A stretch of DNA of 64,000 nucleotides, from contig CM068582.1 in the NCBI GenBank assembly GCA_035048485.1, positions 12,531,501 through 12,595,500 of the forward strand, given 5' to 3'. Each line of letters starts with the position of its first letter. Positions within the stretch are counted from its first letter, which is position 1. The notes under the pieces are model-generated. The model saw nothing but the letters and a program-made list of their open reading frames with translations, was not told the origin of the DNA and ran no database searches. This DNA comes from Pteria penguin (Eukaryota > Mollusca > Bivalvia > Pterioida > Pteriidae). The translations under genes and the position numbers were made by a program. Below, one piece after another: positions 36,260-47,176 of this stretch.

Positions 36260-38239
36260 ACGAACACGGTGAAATAATAATGATTTTAAGATAAAATAAG
36301 CATAGGGCACTGGACAAACGCGAACCTGGTACTCACTGCCATTTATTCCACTTCACTTCCAACTGAATTTCTAGATGTATGCAATAAGTTTAAGTGCAGT
36401 TCGCAACCCGGGGATAGAATATAAGCCATGCGATAGACAGTTCGGATTCAAGACATCACTCGATCTATCTGCATCCTCTGGAGCCATAGATTACGAGTTG
36501 TGGCTATTGTACATGTAAAAGCACGTGCAATATATTTCAATCGTTACATCAAAACTCATTAAAACATGGGTAATGCTTTGACTACAAGTACAAGGGCGCC
36601 TGTTCAAAAGCACTCTGTAAATATCGGCATGCATGTATATCATGTATTTCTCAACACTCATTCATATATTGCGCACGCCATAACAATAACAGCATCACAA
36701 ACTTTATAAACACCTTTACACCTAATCAAACTAGTTCCTTTCGGCAAAGAATACCCAGAAGTAACCAAAACTTCCGCCCAAGAGGCCCTGAATTTTATCC
36801 TAAGGGAAACAAAGCAAACAATCAACAGGGCCTAGAATATACCAGCTAGACAAACCACCCAAGAACATTACTAAACTAAGTGAATATTTATCCATATATA
36901 GACTTATACATATCCAATAGTAGTGGACGAGTTAATATCAAGTTTTCAAGATGGATTTAAAGATCCTTATACAGATCCAAGAACACATTTCTGTGAAAAC
37001 CTGAAGTAAACGACCGCATACAAAAATAATAAAATATCGAAGAGGTCAAACTTGATAGGATGACAGGTCCTTACAAAGAACTGCCCATTCCACATCTACG
37101 GTTATCACCAATAGGAATTAATCCCCCCCCCCCCCTCCAAAGAAAGGGGGCGCGGGGGCTCTAAGATCATAACGCATCTATCGTAACCCGTAGACAATAT
37201 TGTTAATTTATTTATCGATCCCAGATTAGCGTTCTGGTTTATTTCAACGAACTGGGGTCTTATTCACAAAGAAACTTAAGTCTAAGTCTAAGAATTGAGA
37301 CCTAGAATACCATTTGTCATTATTCTAAGAATTTGTCGAAAGTTCGCCTTTGAATAGCTTGTCAGACATACTGTTTACAGAAACTTTTGATTAATTCTTA
37401 GACTTGCAGCCATATAGCGAAATTGGCTACCTTGCAGGAAAACACCCCCAGATAAAACAAACACACACCTCAACAAGATTTCTTAGTTCAGCATTGTCAC
37501 GGCCAGTTACAGTATGTATGAATGGTTTTGATTGATTGAAATTAACGATAAATTAAAAGATGTGATTGCAAAGTTTATATGGCAGAATTGTTTTACATTT
37601 AAATGATTCTGATATTCTTTCCTTCTTCCTCATGTATAAACTATATAGGTGTGAGAATATTAATACGTATATGGTTGAAGCCATTTTAAGTTTTGTAGAC
37701 ATTGCGGCCTATATATGGTATTTGTTAATAACTAGTGCGGGATACCTTGCAACCAATACATCATGGTAGCCAATGTTTAATGGGGGTTAGTGCTTATCTG
37801 AAGAGATCACTAATGTAGAGTAGTGGCTAGTGTTCAATAGCAAGGTCATATTGGAAATTTCTGAGATCAGTAAAAGGACGTCATGGTGCACAAAGTATCA
37901 TACAACATTTTGGAAAGGTGGACTGCAACTGGCCAACAATACACTTTGTACCGAACATGATATTCATTTGTTAAACTTATGCGATTATTTGTGGAAATCT
38001 TGTCTCATGCCATGCGGAATTCGCGATTGTTCTTGCTGACGACTGTACATCATTTTATCTGGACTTTAAATATCCGACATTCAGTGGTCTTTTTTTCGGA
38101 TTTAGTACGTCCTCACTGACGATTTTTTGCGTTTCATTTCAAATTCTTGGGTTAATATTTAATCTATTTTAACTATTCACATTCAAAATATCGTCAATAT
38201 AGCTGTACACGAAACTAAAATTAGATGATGTTTCTGTAA
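36260..38239. other. No gene seen
   Basis: AT-rich, with a C run at 37126-37135. No coding or repeat element could be supported on either strand. Confidence 0.4.
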
Positions 38240-38602
38240 AGTACAGTAAATCAATTCTGTTTCGTATGAGTACAAAAATATGTCAGCCAAGAAAATGACA
38301 CAACGTAGTGCAAATTGATATGCCAACAATCTTCGAGAAAAATTTTTCTACTGAAAAAAAACCTACGACTAGAAAATCAAATTGAAAAGTCTTCTGCGTA
38401 CTTGTTTTTTTTTAATCAGGGTACTAGTGTATACATCACAGAATCAAGATCATCACAACCTTCAACCAGATATTTACATTTACAATTTCCATTTTTGTAA
38501 ACAAAGGAGCCACGCATAATTGAAGATGCTCTAAACTGAAGTTTCTGATGAAGAATAGTTGTATATAGGGCCGAAAACTGAAATGACGCGATTCTTGTGA
38601 TT
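38240..38602 (-). pseudogene. Penelope-like RT fragment
   Basis: Two blocks align with the intact RT at 60160-60240 (the GIPMGTNCAP region) and 60450-60500 (motif A). The part between is compressed and mutated. Decayed copy. Confidence 0.6.
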
Positions 38603-38736
38603 ACTGCATTACTATCGCTTATTTTTGTGACTATTTATGTCTTATTCTTCCTTGCGGGTCCGTGGCACAGGAACACAGAATGTTTTATTTGTTCGTTTGA
38701 TTCTTGTTGTCCGTAACACTACTCTAATTACACTTA

Positions 38737-40174
38737 TACGAGGGCTGATTGATATGTTGTGAGCCTCATATTGACGGATTTGCAGTTTGTCGGACATATT
38801 GCATTATTTTGCAACATAATCCCCATCAATATCTATACACTTTTGCCAGCGATATTAAGGGGTTGCAATGCCACTTTTAAGGAACTCTTTTTCTTGGCTG
38901 TTCAGAAAGTCATCCATTCCATGTATGACGTCATCATCAGACTGAAATTGGGTGCCGGAAATAGCTGTTTTCAGTTTTGGAAATAGATGAAAGTCTAATG
39001 GAACGAGATCAGGTGAATAAGGAGGATGCTCAATCAATTTAAAGCCACAATCGAGAATGGCTGCCATGGCAATGGCAGACTTGTGAAGAGGGGTATTGTC
39101 TTGATAGAAGAACACAACTTTAATGAGCTTTCCGCGGCGCTTAAGTTTAATATTTTCCCGAAACTGCGTCAGAAGTGAAGCATAGTATGTCATGGAATCT
39201 TTGTCCCTTTTGTAGATAATCTATCAGCAGAATGCTTGCTATCTGCATCCCAGAAAAACGAGGCCATAACCTTACCGGCTGAGGGAACAATCTTTGCCTT
39301 CTTTGGCGGGGGGGGGGGGGGGGGGGGGGCCGGGGGGTGCCATTGTTACGTTTGTTGTTTGGCCTGTTACGAAGAGTGGGAAGGTGGGCCCGTAAACCGG
39401 TTAACCACACCATTTGTTTGGCTTTTGTCAAATTAAATGACCGTCCTATGTCGGTATCGTAATTGCACTACAACCAAATATTTTTGTAATGTGTTATATG
39501 TTATATGCTAGTATATTATTTATACTCATGTATTGTATAGCTCCATGGTGATTTCTGCCACATAACTGAGCCAGTAACTCCCCTTTTTTCTTTTGGAGTA
39601 AAATTATGGACCCGTGTTTCATCCTTAGTGACAAATCAACGGGCCGAAAGTTTTCTCGTTGGAAGATCCTATGTCGGAATGTAATGTACTCTTTGCTGTG
39701 AAATGCCAACTGTACTGACTATATATCTCTCTGTAACTAGTGTGTCGGTCATAACAATAGCCTGTACATTACTGACCATTTCTGGGGTTGCAACAGTGAC
39801 AGGCCTTCTAGGACGGGGGCCATTCTCAAGGTTATGTCTGCCGCGCTTAAATTACACCTCCCATCATTTCAGTGTAACATATGAAGAGACATTTTTCCTT
39901 AGTGTTGCTACCATATCATTATGGATATCCTTAGGTGTTTAACCTTTTTATGCAAATATTGGATCACTGCTCTTTCATCGATTTGTCCATTTTGCATTAG
40001 CCACTTGTCTTGTTTAATTTAGATTGCTACCTCGTCGATATAAACTGACCAAATGAAACCAGTCCTTGGGTACACAGCCGTATATAGTCAGGGAATAGTA
40101 GGACTTAAAAAGAACATCCCTGCGTACCCCTTTTCAATACGAGGCTCACAACATATTTAAAATCAGCCATCGTA
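38737..40174 (-). mobile_element. mariner-like element carrying a nested repeat
   Basis: Terminal inverted repeats: left TACGAGGGCTGATT...ATATGTTGTGAGCCTC, right its reverse complement with few changes. On the minus strand, broken frames give mariner blocks in order: FKRGRHNLEN, RPRRPVTVATPEMV, GISQQRVHYIPT, RKLSAR, then after an internal deletion VTKDETRVHNF (first Asp). After the nested repeat X and a G run come PPPKKAKIVPSAGKVMASFF, QDNTPLHKS (second Asp) and PYSPDLVPLDFHLFP (third Asp). Frameshifts and stops make it inactive. Confidence 0.85.
39368..39595 (+). repeat. Repeat family X, copy 2, nested in mariner
   Basis: Inserted between the mariner VHNFTPKEK and PPPKKAK blocks. Shares about 225 bases with 61238-61462 from 'gagtgggaaggtggg' to 'gccagtaactcc'. 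Adjoins the G run at 39308-39330. Confidence 0.65.
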
Positions 40175-40667
40175 TGGAGATGGATAAACAGTAAGACGAT
40201 CATGAATAAAAACATTGTGTAGCCTTATGTTGTTTGGCAGAAATATTCTTATATTGTTATTCCACATATTTGGAAATCATATCTAGCGTTATGGATGCAT
40301 TGGGATTTACAGTGCATAGAAAATAAAAGTAAATCACAAAACACCAATACAATTATTTAAGTCAGTCAGTTAGTGTATAACGCAGATACTTTCTGATTAT
40401 TGTAAATGAATTGTCAGTAGGCAAGTAAAGCAGATTTCTTTGTTACCGCTCCCAAATATATTTTTTTCTGAGGGATGCGGGTTTATAGTCAGCTGATTCA
40501 GGGCTTCCTAAAGTAGCTGTGTTGACTGTTAAGCGCACCGGTCTCAATATCCATGAAACCAAACTTTAAACAAAATCAGTAAAAGGTAAAATACAGAAAA
40601 AGTCCCCTCAAAAACTATTCTGTTGTTCAGATGTAATACATGCAATTGTCATTTATAAAGGATGTGA
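40175..40667. other. No gene seen
   Basis: AT-rich spacer; nothing supported. Confidence 0.4.
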
Positions 40668-40870
40668 GTTCGGCGTGGTCTAGTGGTATCGCGCTGGACT
40701 CCTAATCGGGAGGCCGGGGTTCGATTCCCGCTCTGGTCATGCCAGTGTCCTGTCTTTCGGATGAGACAGTAAAAACCGAGGCCCCGTGTCGTGGTATGCA
40801 TGGCACGTTAAAGATCCCTCACTGCTTCGGGTGGGTCTGTTGCAAAGGTCAAAATTTGTATGCAGTGTAC
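40668..40870 (+). mobile_element. tRNA-derived SINE, 3'-truncated
   Basis: A well-kept head (TGGTCTAGTGGTATCGCG A box, GGTTCGATTCC B box) and body. The sequence leaves the SINE after 'aaaatttgtatgcagtg', so the 3' part and (CAAT)n tail are absent. Confidence 0.85.
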
Positions 40871-41014
40871 CGACATGTTAATTCGTCACACGAATTTATG
40901 GGTCATATCCTCCAACTTACTCCATTCTTAATAATCTAATTATATTAAATATAATTATTAATAATTTAAAAAAAAATTAAAGAGGCTAAATAGTAATTAT
41001 TCATATAAGACATT

Positions 41015-41095
41015 ACTCTTGTATCCTTCATTTTTACCGTCAGCTTTGAAGAAAACTCTTCAACGCTAATGGTAAAAAAGAAGGATACAAGAGTT
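41015..41095. repeat. 81-base imperfect palindrome
   Basis: Outer arms ACTCTTGTATCCTTC...TTTTTACC and GGTAAAAAAGAAGGATACA; inner arms TTGAAGA / TCTTCAA with four bases between. The whole folds into one long hairpin. Could be a small foldback element. Confidence 0.75.
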
Positions 41096-41159
41096 CTCTT
41101 TCTTTATAAAAATTACATTGAAGTAAAAGAGGATCTAGAAATCTCAAACGAGATATAAA

Positions 41160-41410
41160 AAGTGTTCTTTAATGACTCAGCAACAATGAGACGAATATGA
41201 TATTGTGCACTCAGTTTGAAATTTCGGGAACCGCTACAGTTGTACTTAATGGATATCTATTTCGTCCTTGTCCAAATAGCACTTGTTTTTTAAAAAAAAA
41301 TCCATCCCAAATTACAACACAGCAGTTAAATAATTGATAAAAAAAATGCAACATAATTCGAACAAAATACCTATATACTCCTATAATTTCCAATAACTTG
41401 TTTTTATAAT
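41160..41410. repeat. Paired dispersed repeat, copy 2
   Basis: Matches 2335-2630 in the same orientation. No coding content or terminal structure seen. Confidence 0.55.
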
Positions 41411-41707
41411 TAAATAACTATCTTTGTCCAGTTAAAAGTATGATTACATTATGTTGTGGCAGTAGTTAATGTATTACCATAACAGTTATATCGATCACTG
41501 TCGGATTATCAACTACAAATAGGCCGTCAGTTCGCCGATTCTGATATGAAATGTTAAATTTGAAAAATACTACGATGAATCGTATTTGAAAATTAAGGTG
41601 CACCTATTTCTCATGCATAACTCTATCTTTGAATGGTCTAGATTTAAGTGTTTTCTTTAGATAATCAAGGCTCATACTACTATGATCATCTTTTGTGTGT
41701 ATGTGCT

Positions 41708-41842
41708 TGGTGACTTTTGGTTTAAACATTATTTATTGAGGCAAATACAAGAAATATCGATTTACAGACTAATAAAATTTAGGATCAAGCAACAAGTATA
41801 GAATACTTATGTTAAGCTCTCTCCTAGACTGGTGACTTTTGG
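41708..41842 (-). mobile_element. 109-bp LINE scrap with 13-bp target duplication
   Basis: TGGTGACTTTTGG at 41708-41720 is repeated at 41830-41842. Between them, 41721-41829 matches the 3' end of the LINE at 44333-44440 (TTTAAACATTATTTATTG ... GGATC(a)AGCAACAAG). A severely 5'-truncated insertion of the same or a close family. Confidence 0.8.
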
Positions 41843-42249
41843 AATACAGCTTTATCAGATGTCTTCAGTTTTCTCTTTTAAAAAGGCGATATATATAGAA
41901 TGGTCATCTTATATTTCTTGGTATGTTGATACGGTAAAGCATTTATAAAGAATAACCTGCAAATCTATTATCTTCCCTCTTAAACAGTGTGAGTTGAAAG
42001 TAAAAACTTACAACTCAAATTCGATACGCAGAATCTCGGAATAATATATATTATATTAAGAGTGATTACAAGTTTAAAGTCAACGTGGTAACAGACTTTA
42101 CATTTATTCGGCATAATTCTTATTAAGCATTACGAAGGGTGTGATCTTATGTAAGTAATGCTTACTTTTCCTTTTTACCTCTTCCCAACTTTTTTTGTTA
42201 ATCCTGCAGAAAACATTCATGTATTATCATTTTAAAACATATTCTAACA
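41843..42249. other. No gene seen
   Basis: AT-rich; no supported feature. Confidence 0.4.
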
Positions 42250-43027
42250 ATACATTTATGTAAAGATGATGGATAAATCCAAACCACAAGTCCAAAAATC
42301 ATAAAACCAGAGGACATACAAAATCAGTGAAAATGAAAAACAAATGGAAAATAACAAAATATGTCTACTTGAAGAGCATATGTGAACACCTGTGATGAAG
42401 TGAGATCAGATGCCCGGGGAGAGTGAGCATCTCCTGCTTGCTGGCAACACCCGTCACATATACCCAGTAGAAAGAGTCAAATCGTGTAAATTCCATATGT
42501 ATTTATATATTGAGAAGTCGAAGTAGGTAACCTTCTAGTAAAGAATGTGTCAAATCTGTGTAAAATGATCGGAATCGGTCTCAGTCCAGAATATCATTTA
42601 AAAGTCTGGATAACGAGATATCATATGGAGTAATAAGAGTCTCGTAACGACCATAGAATTTCCTCAGTGACGTTGCTAGTCTAGCACATATATAACCCTG
42701 GTTGAGCAGCTTAACTGAAAGTCGCCTAGCCCTCAGAACAAAGTCACTGCAATTAGAACATGCCCTGGAATAACGTATTAACTGAGATATGATTACGCCG
42801 TATGCGGGCGATGATGGAATGTTGCTACTTATGAAAGGAAAGTTTGTGATAGCAAAATTGAAATTGTCACGTTTGTCATAGAGTGAGGTGTTCAATTGAC
42901 CATTAATGTCGAAAGACAGCATAATATCTAAATACGAAGTAGAATTACTACTCTCTGTGGTTTCTTTGACCTCAAGTTCACTTGGATAGATGATGCTAAG
43001 GTAATCCGCGAATGAAGGATTATTCAT
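42250..43027 (-). pseudogene. Penelope-like element, 5'-truncated copy
   Basis: From the 3' tail (GTAAAGATGATGG at 42259) through the RT C-terminus to NNPSFADYL, where it is cut off at 43027. The 148-residue frame is open and about 95% identical to the matching part of the 59632-60666 ORF. The RT catalytic motifs are missing, so it cannot function. Confidence 0.85.
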
Positions 43028-43110
43028 TATATTGCGATATAATGATATGTGCTATGGAAATGTTTAATATAGACGTGTAATAAAAGGGGAACCGAGTAAG
43101 ATAAAATTAT

Positions 43111-43327
43111 GATTTAATTTTAACTGTATCAACGGTCTTGATTGTCATAAAATTGTCACACGAACTTTCCTATGGGGATAAACCCACTATTACCGGAATT
43201 ACTTTTGTGTATATTTCATAATTTAATTATAACTGCATCAACGGTCTTGATTGGTCAAAAAATTGGATGTCACACGAACTTTCGTATGGGGATACACCCA
43301 CTGTTACCGGAACCACTTTTGTGTATC
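43111..43327. repeat. Two-copy ~110-bp tandem repeat
   Basis: Units at 43111-43219 and 43220-43327 share 'atcaacggtcttgattg', 'gtcacacgaacttt' and 'tatggggata'. Diverged by roughly a tenth. Function unknown. Confidence 0.85.
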
Positions 43328-43398
43328 AAAATAATATGTTAACCATTGCTAGTGATACATAGGGATATATAAAAACAGTTTCGGACTTTTAAAACTCC

Positions 43399-43407
43399 TT
43401 TTATACT
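43399..43407 (-). promoter_or_regulatory. TATA-like motif TATAAAAGG
   Basis: On the minus strand, between the 43584-43862 frame and the tandem repeat. Canonical TATA sequence but no convincing gene follows it. Confidence 0.25.
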
Positions 43408-43583
43408 CTAAAATAAATTGTACACGGTGCAATGTATACGAGCTACTGCCATCCAAGTCGTGAACAATACCGGATTCCAGTTGTACACGAGCGACCACCG
43501 TAAGCGCGCAGCTACAATCGCACTTGTTCCGAGTCACAAAAGAAACAAATCAATGAAACACAAACTTCTATTTCTACTGTAAA

Positions 43584-43862
43584 TCATTCAGAACCAGTAA
43601 AATTGCAGCACAGGCCTCGTAATGACAAAATGCCGCTGGCTCTTGTGCCTCGATTACCAGGGAATAGTTCTGTTGTGACAGCTTCAGTTTCATTGAATTC
43701 CATGTCCGCAGGATTTATGTCTAATACTTCTATCACAAACTGCACATTTAACTTGCCATTTGATAAATTAATAATTACGCTTCGACTCCTGAAGTACTGC
43801 TCGGCTGCTGACATGACTGTGAACATGTACACGTTGTTGACGTCGGAGGTTGCGATGGGCAA
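43584..43862 (-). CDS. Unrecognised 92-codon frame
   Basis: An open frame starting MPIATSDVNNVYMFTVMSAA and ending LCCNFTGSE. Local GC is higher than in the neighbourhood. The opposite strand is also open for 95 codons, so either strand, or neither, could be coding. No domain recognised; possibly a repeat-derived scrap. Confidence 0.25.
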   Translation of the reverse strand: MPIATSDVNNVYMFTVMSAAEQYFRSRSVIINLSNGKLNVQFVIEVLDINPADMEFNETEAVTTELFPGNRGTRASGILSLRGLCCNFTGSE

Positions 43863-43890
43863 TCAGCTGATACACATTAATGCGCGCTAA

Positions 43891-44318
43891 ATTTGACATT
43901 ATTTATTCATATATAATGAATCATACTTTTAAGAGTTTGGTATTTATATTTATATTTTCATTAAATTATAAGGAATTCTTTAAGTATATATAAATAATCG
44001 CCACAACAAGGATAGCAGTTTGCATTAAATTCTATTTTACATATCAGATGATTAATATTTTACACACGACCACCCATTACATTATATTGATTTAGAGGTC
44101 ATTACACTCGGATCTCTATTCTGCCACGGGTAACGAATTATTCGCATGACAATTTTAGGAAATGCTTTTCTCGACAATTTGCAGGTGGTCTTGACGAATG
44201 CCTGCTGATATTTAAAAAGTCAAAGATTAAAGGCATTTTGTCATGTATTTCATTGGTACGTATAATTTATTTCAACACACATATTCTATAAAAATTTGAG
44301 CAAGTAAGAGGAAGTTAA
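43891..44318. other. No gene seen
   Basis: AT-rich sequence before the LINE target duplication; nothing supported. Confidence 0.4.
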
Positions 44319-45013
44319 GGGGCAGATATTGGTTTAAACATTATTTATTGTTAATTTACAAAATATTTCAAATCACAATAAATACAAAGTTGAGGATCGA
44401 GCAACAAGAAAGATATCTTATCTAAAGCTCTCTTCTCCAGTCAAGTATTTCACAATATGTAATTAGGCAGACTGTACAATTGTTCATATGTTCAACCAAT
44501 AAATAATAGCAAGTAGGAGGAAAAAAAAAGAATGAAAAGAAAAAAGTATACATGTGCACACATACTCATAATGACACATTTGTTTTTTCAATTTAACATA
44601 CATACCCAAACAAATACTGGTCATACATATACCCAAACATGCACACTCACAAATGCACCTATACTCATACATACTCACTATACATCTACACTTTTATACA
44701 CATACATACAACGTACAATGTCATATACATACATTCTTGTATATATATATTTACAACAACAAGGCAAAGTGTAGTAAGTATATGTAAATAGATCTGTAGG
44801 GATATGTAGACAGATAGCATTGAAAGGGAAAGACTCAACTGATAGATTGTGAAGAGATAATACTGAAAGAAAGAATTAGAATCTACGGCTCTGATTTATG
44901 AAGCTCTGAACCATACCAAAGATCTCACCATTGATTTCCTCACTGTATAAGGGACAACCCCTCAGCAAGATGTCTATGTTATATTGAATGTTTAATTGTC
45001 CAAAAATATTAAT

Positions 45014-45392
45014 TCATATATGATTATATAAATTACATTTCAGTAGATAATGTTCTGCTGTTTCAGACAAACCACACCTGCACTTGTCTGTATCTGAGAC
45101 ATGATTTTTAAAAAGGTTAGCGTTTAGAGAGCTGCAACCGAGGCGAAGTCGGGTGTGTAGTATTTGTGATTTTCTACTTCCTATGTAGAAATACTTAGGT
45201 ACATTGGTGATGTTGCGATTGAGGAATTGTTTGAATGTGTATAGTGATGTGCATGATTTAATGTCCTCAGGAAGAGCGTTCCATTCCTGGGTTGTTTTGG
45301 GGATAAATGAGTTTTGGTGTAAGTGTGTTCTTGATCTTGGTGTGTATAGGTTGGAGTTGGATCTCAGATTCCGTTGGCTAACCTGTTGGACA
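45014..45392 (-). pseudogene. LINE ORF2 C-terminal block (out of frame)
   Basis: After the 10-C run at 45397-45406 a different frame continues with EWNALPEDIKSCTSLYTF, KYFYIGSRKSQILHTRLRLG and CRCGLSETAEHYLLKC, ending at TGA (45014-45016). This cysteine-rich tail is usual at the end of CR1/L2 and related ORF2 proteins. One base missing or added in the C run explains the shift, so this lesion could be a sequencing slip. Confidence 0.75.
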
Positions 45393-46856
45393 CTAGGGGG
45401 GGGGGAGTAGTGTGTATAAGTATGTAGGACTATTCTTCGTAATCATTTTAAAGTAGTTTACCATTCTGTGTTTATACCTTCTCTGAGCAAGGGTATCCCA
45501 CTTTGTTTCTTCATAGATTTTGGTTTTAGAACAAGACTTAGTAGCCCCAGTTACAATTCTCCCAGCCTCAATTTGGATTCTTTCAATTTTTTCCTTTTCA
45601 TATTCAAAACAGTTATCCCAAATGATGTCCCCATATTCAAGAAGTGGCCTAATATAAGAAAAGTAAATGGTTTGTAAGGATTTTCTATCCAATTGGAATT
45701 GCAAAGTACGTAGGATGTTAACTCTTTTCCAAGCTTTGGATGTAATTTCACTTATATGATCATGCCAAGTACATTGATTATTGCATAATAGTCCTAAATG
45801 CTTATGTTGGGTTACTCTGTTAACAGGTGTATTGTCAAGAAAAAGCTGAGGATGATGAGGAGGTTTTGTTTTTTTAGAAATATTTAACTCCTCAGTTTTT
45901 TTAGAATTGACCTTTACAGGCCATTGCTTAGACCACAAGTGTATTTTCTGCAAGTCAGCATCCATCATGTTAGCCGTAGATTGAGGGTTCTCTACTATAA
46001 GGTATAATGACGTGTCATCGGCAAACAATTTAATGCAAGACCCAATGTCATCAACAATATCATTGATATACAATAAAAATAGTAGTGGACCTAGGATGGA
46101 TCCCTGGGGGACCCCGGCTTTTACAAGTAGTGTGTCAGATGTACTTCCCTCGATTACAACCCTTTGTTTCCGCCGACTTAGGTAGCTAGCAAACCAGGAT
46201 AGTAGGGGCCCAGATATACCCATCCGCCTCATCTTGAACAGTAGTCCTCTGTGCCACACCCTATCAAATGCCTTACTGATATCACAGAAGACTGCTCTAA
46301 CTTCTTTTCCCTCATCAATGGCTGTTACAAAGGTGTTGTATATATCAACAAGCTGATATACAGCTGAATCTTTGGGTGTGAAACCAGATTGGACGCTTGT
46401 TATGAGGTTGTTTTGGGTAAGGTAACTGTACATGTGTTTAAAAACACATCTTTCAAAGACCTTACTAATACAACTAAGAAGGGAAATTGGTCTATAATTT
46501 GATGCATCTGTCTTGTCCCCCTTCTTGTAAACTTGAATTACATTGACTAATTTCCATTCCATTGGAAAATACGAGTAAGTAATAGATTGGTTAAATAGCC
46601 TTGCAAGATAAGGGGTCAACACAGATGCACCTTCTTTTAGCAGTCTAGAGCTAATTTGATCTGGGCCATTGGCTTTACTTGTATTTAGGGGGTGAAGAAC
46701 ATCAGCAATGTCTTGTTCAGATATTACTATGTTTCCTAAGACTGTCATAGGTGGTTCATAGGCCGGGACTGTGGCATTGCTATCATCAACATATGTTTGG
46801 TCAGTAAAATACTGATTTATTAGAGTGGCTTTGTCAGCTGGGTTACTGTAGTGCAC
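45393..46856 (-). CDS. LINE ORF2, reverse transcriptase part
   Basis: 487 codons from an internal Met. RT blocks are in order: NGPDQISSRLLK, YRPISLLSCISKVFE, VFCDISKAFDRVWH (first Asp), GVPQGSILGPLLFLLYINDI, KLFADDTSLY (the FADD active site), and LGLLCNNQCTWHDHI. The catalytic aspartates are present. The frame is open upstream of this Met to about 47040, so the Met is not a real start. It copies LINE RNA at the nicked target site. Confidence 0.9.
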   Translation of the reverse strand: MHYSNPADKATLINQYFTDQTYVDDSNATVPAYEPPMTVLGNIVISEQDIADVLHPLNTSKANGPDQISSRLLKEGASVLTPYLARLFNQSITYSYFPMEWKLVNVIQVYKKGDKTDASNYRPISLLSCISKVFERCVFKHMYSYLTQNNLITSVQSGFTPKDSAVYQLVDIYNTFVTAIDEGKEVRAVFCDISKAFDRVWHRGLLFKMRRMGISGPLLSWFASYLSRRKQRVVIEGSTSDTLLVKAGVPQGSILGPLLFLLYINDIVDDIGSCIKLFADDTSLYLIVENPQSTANMMDADLQKIHLWSKQWPVKVNSKKTEELNISKKTKPPHHPQLFLDNTPVNRVTQHKHLGLLCNNQCTWHDHISEITSKAWKRVNILRTLQFQLDRKSLQTIYFSYIRPLLEYGDIIWDNCFEYEKEKIERIQIEAGRIVTGATKSCSKTKIYEETKWDTLAQRRYKHRMVNYFKMITKNSPTYLYTLLPPP

Positions 46857-47176
46857 ATTGTCTTTAATGAGAAGGGGAATATCCTCTTTTTTGTTGGTGC
46901 TAATGAATTGTTTTGCAATTTTCCACCAATTTTTGGATGTTATGTTGTTTTTATGTAGGTTGTCAGCAAGTTTGTTAAAGTAATTTAGCTTAGCATTGTG
47001 GATGAGAGATGTTACATGGTTCCTAGCTTGGCGAAGTTTGCCCAGTCGTGCGTGTTATTTGTTCTTTTGGCAACTTTGTGTGTTTGTTTACGTCGCCGTA
47101 TAGCTTTCCTTATTTCATTATGGATCCATGGTTGATCTTTGGGTCGAATCCTCACTTCCTTATTTGGTATTACTGT
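46857..47176 (-). pseudogene. LINE ORF2 linker with stop and frameshift
   Basis: Coding sequence joins endonuclease and RT here but is broken twice: TAA at 47177-47179, and a frame change near 47036-47045 (within TGGGCAAACTTCGCC). After the change the RT frame is open. Confidence 0.75.

Noticed and set aside
39147..39431. Minus-strand proline-rich protein
   Set aside because: Produced by a G run between mariner and repeat X.
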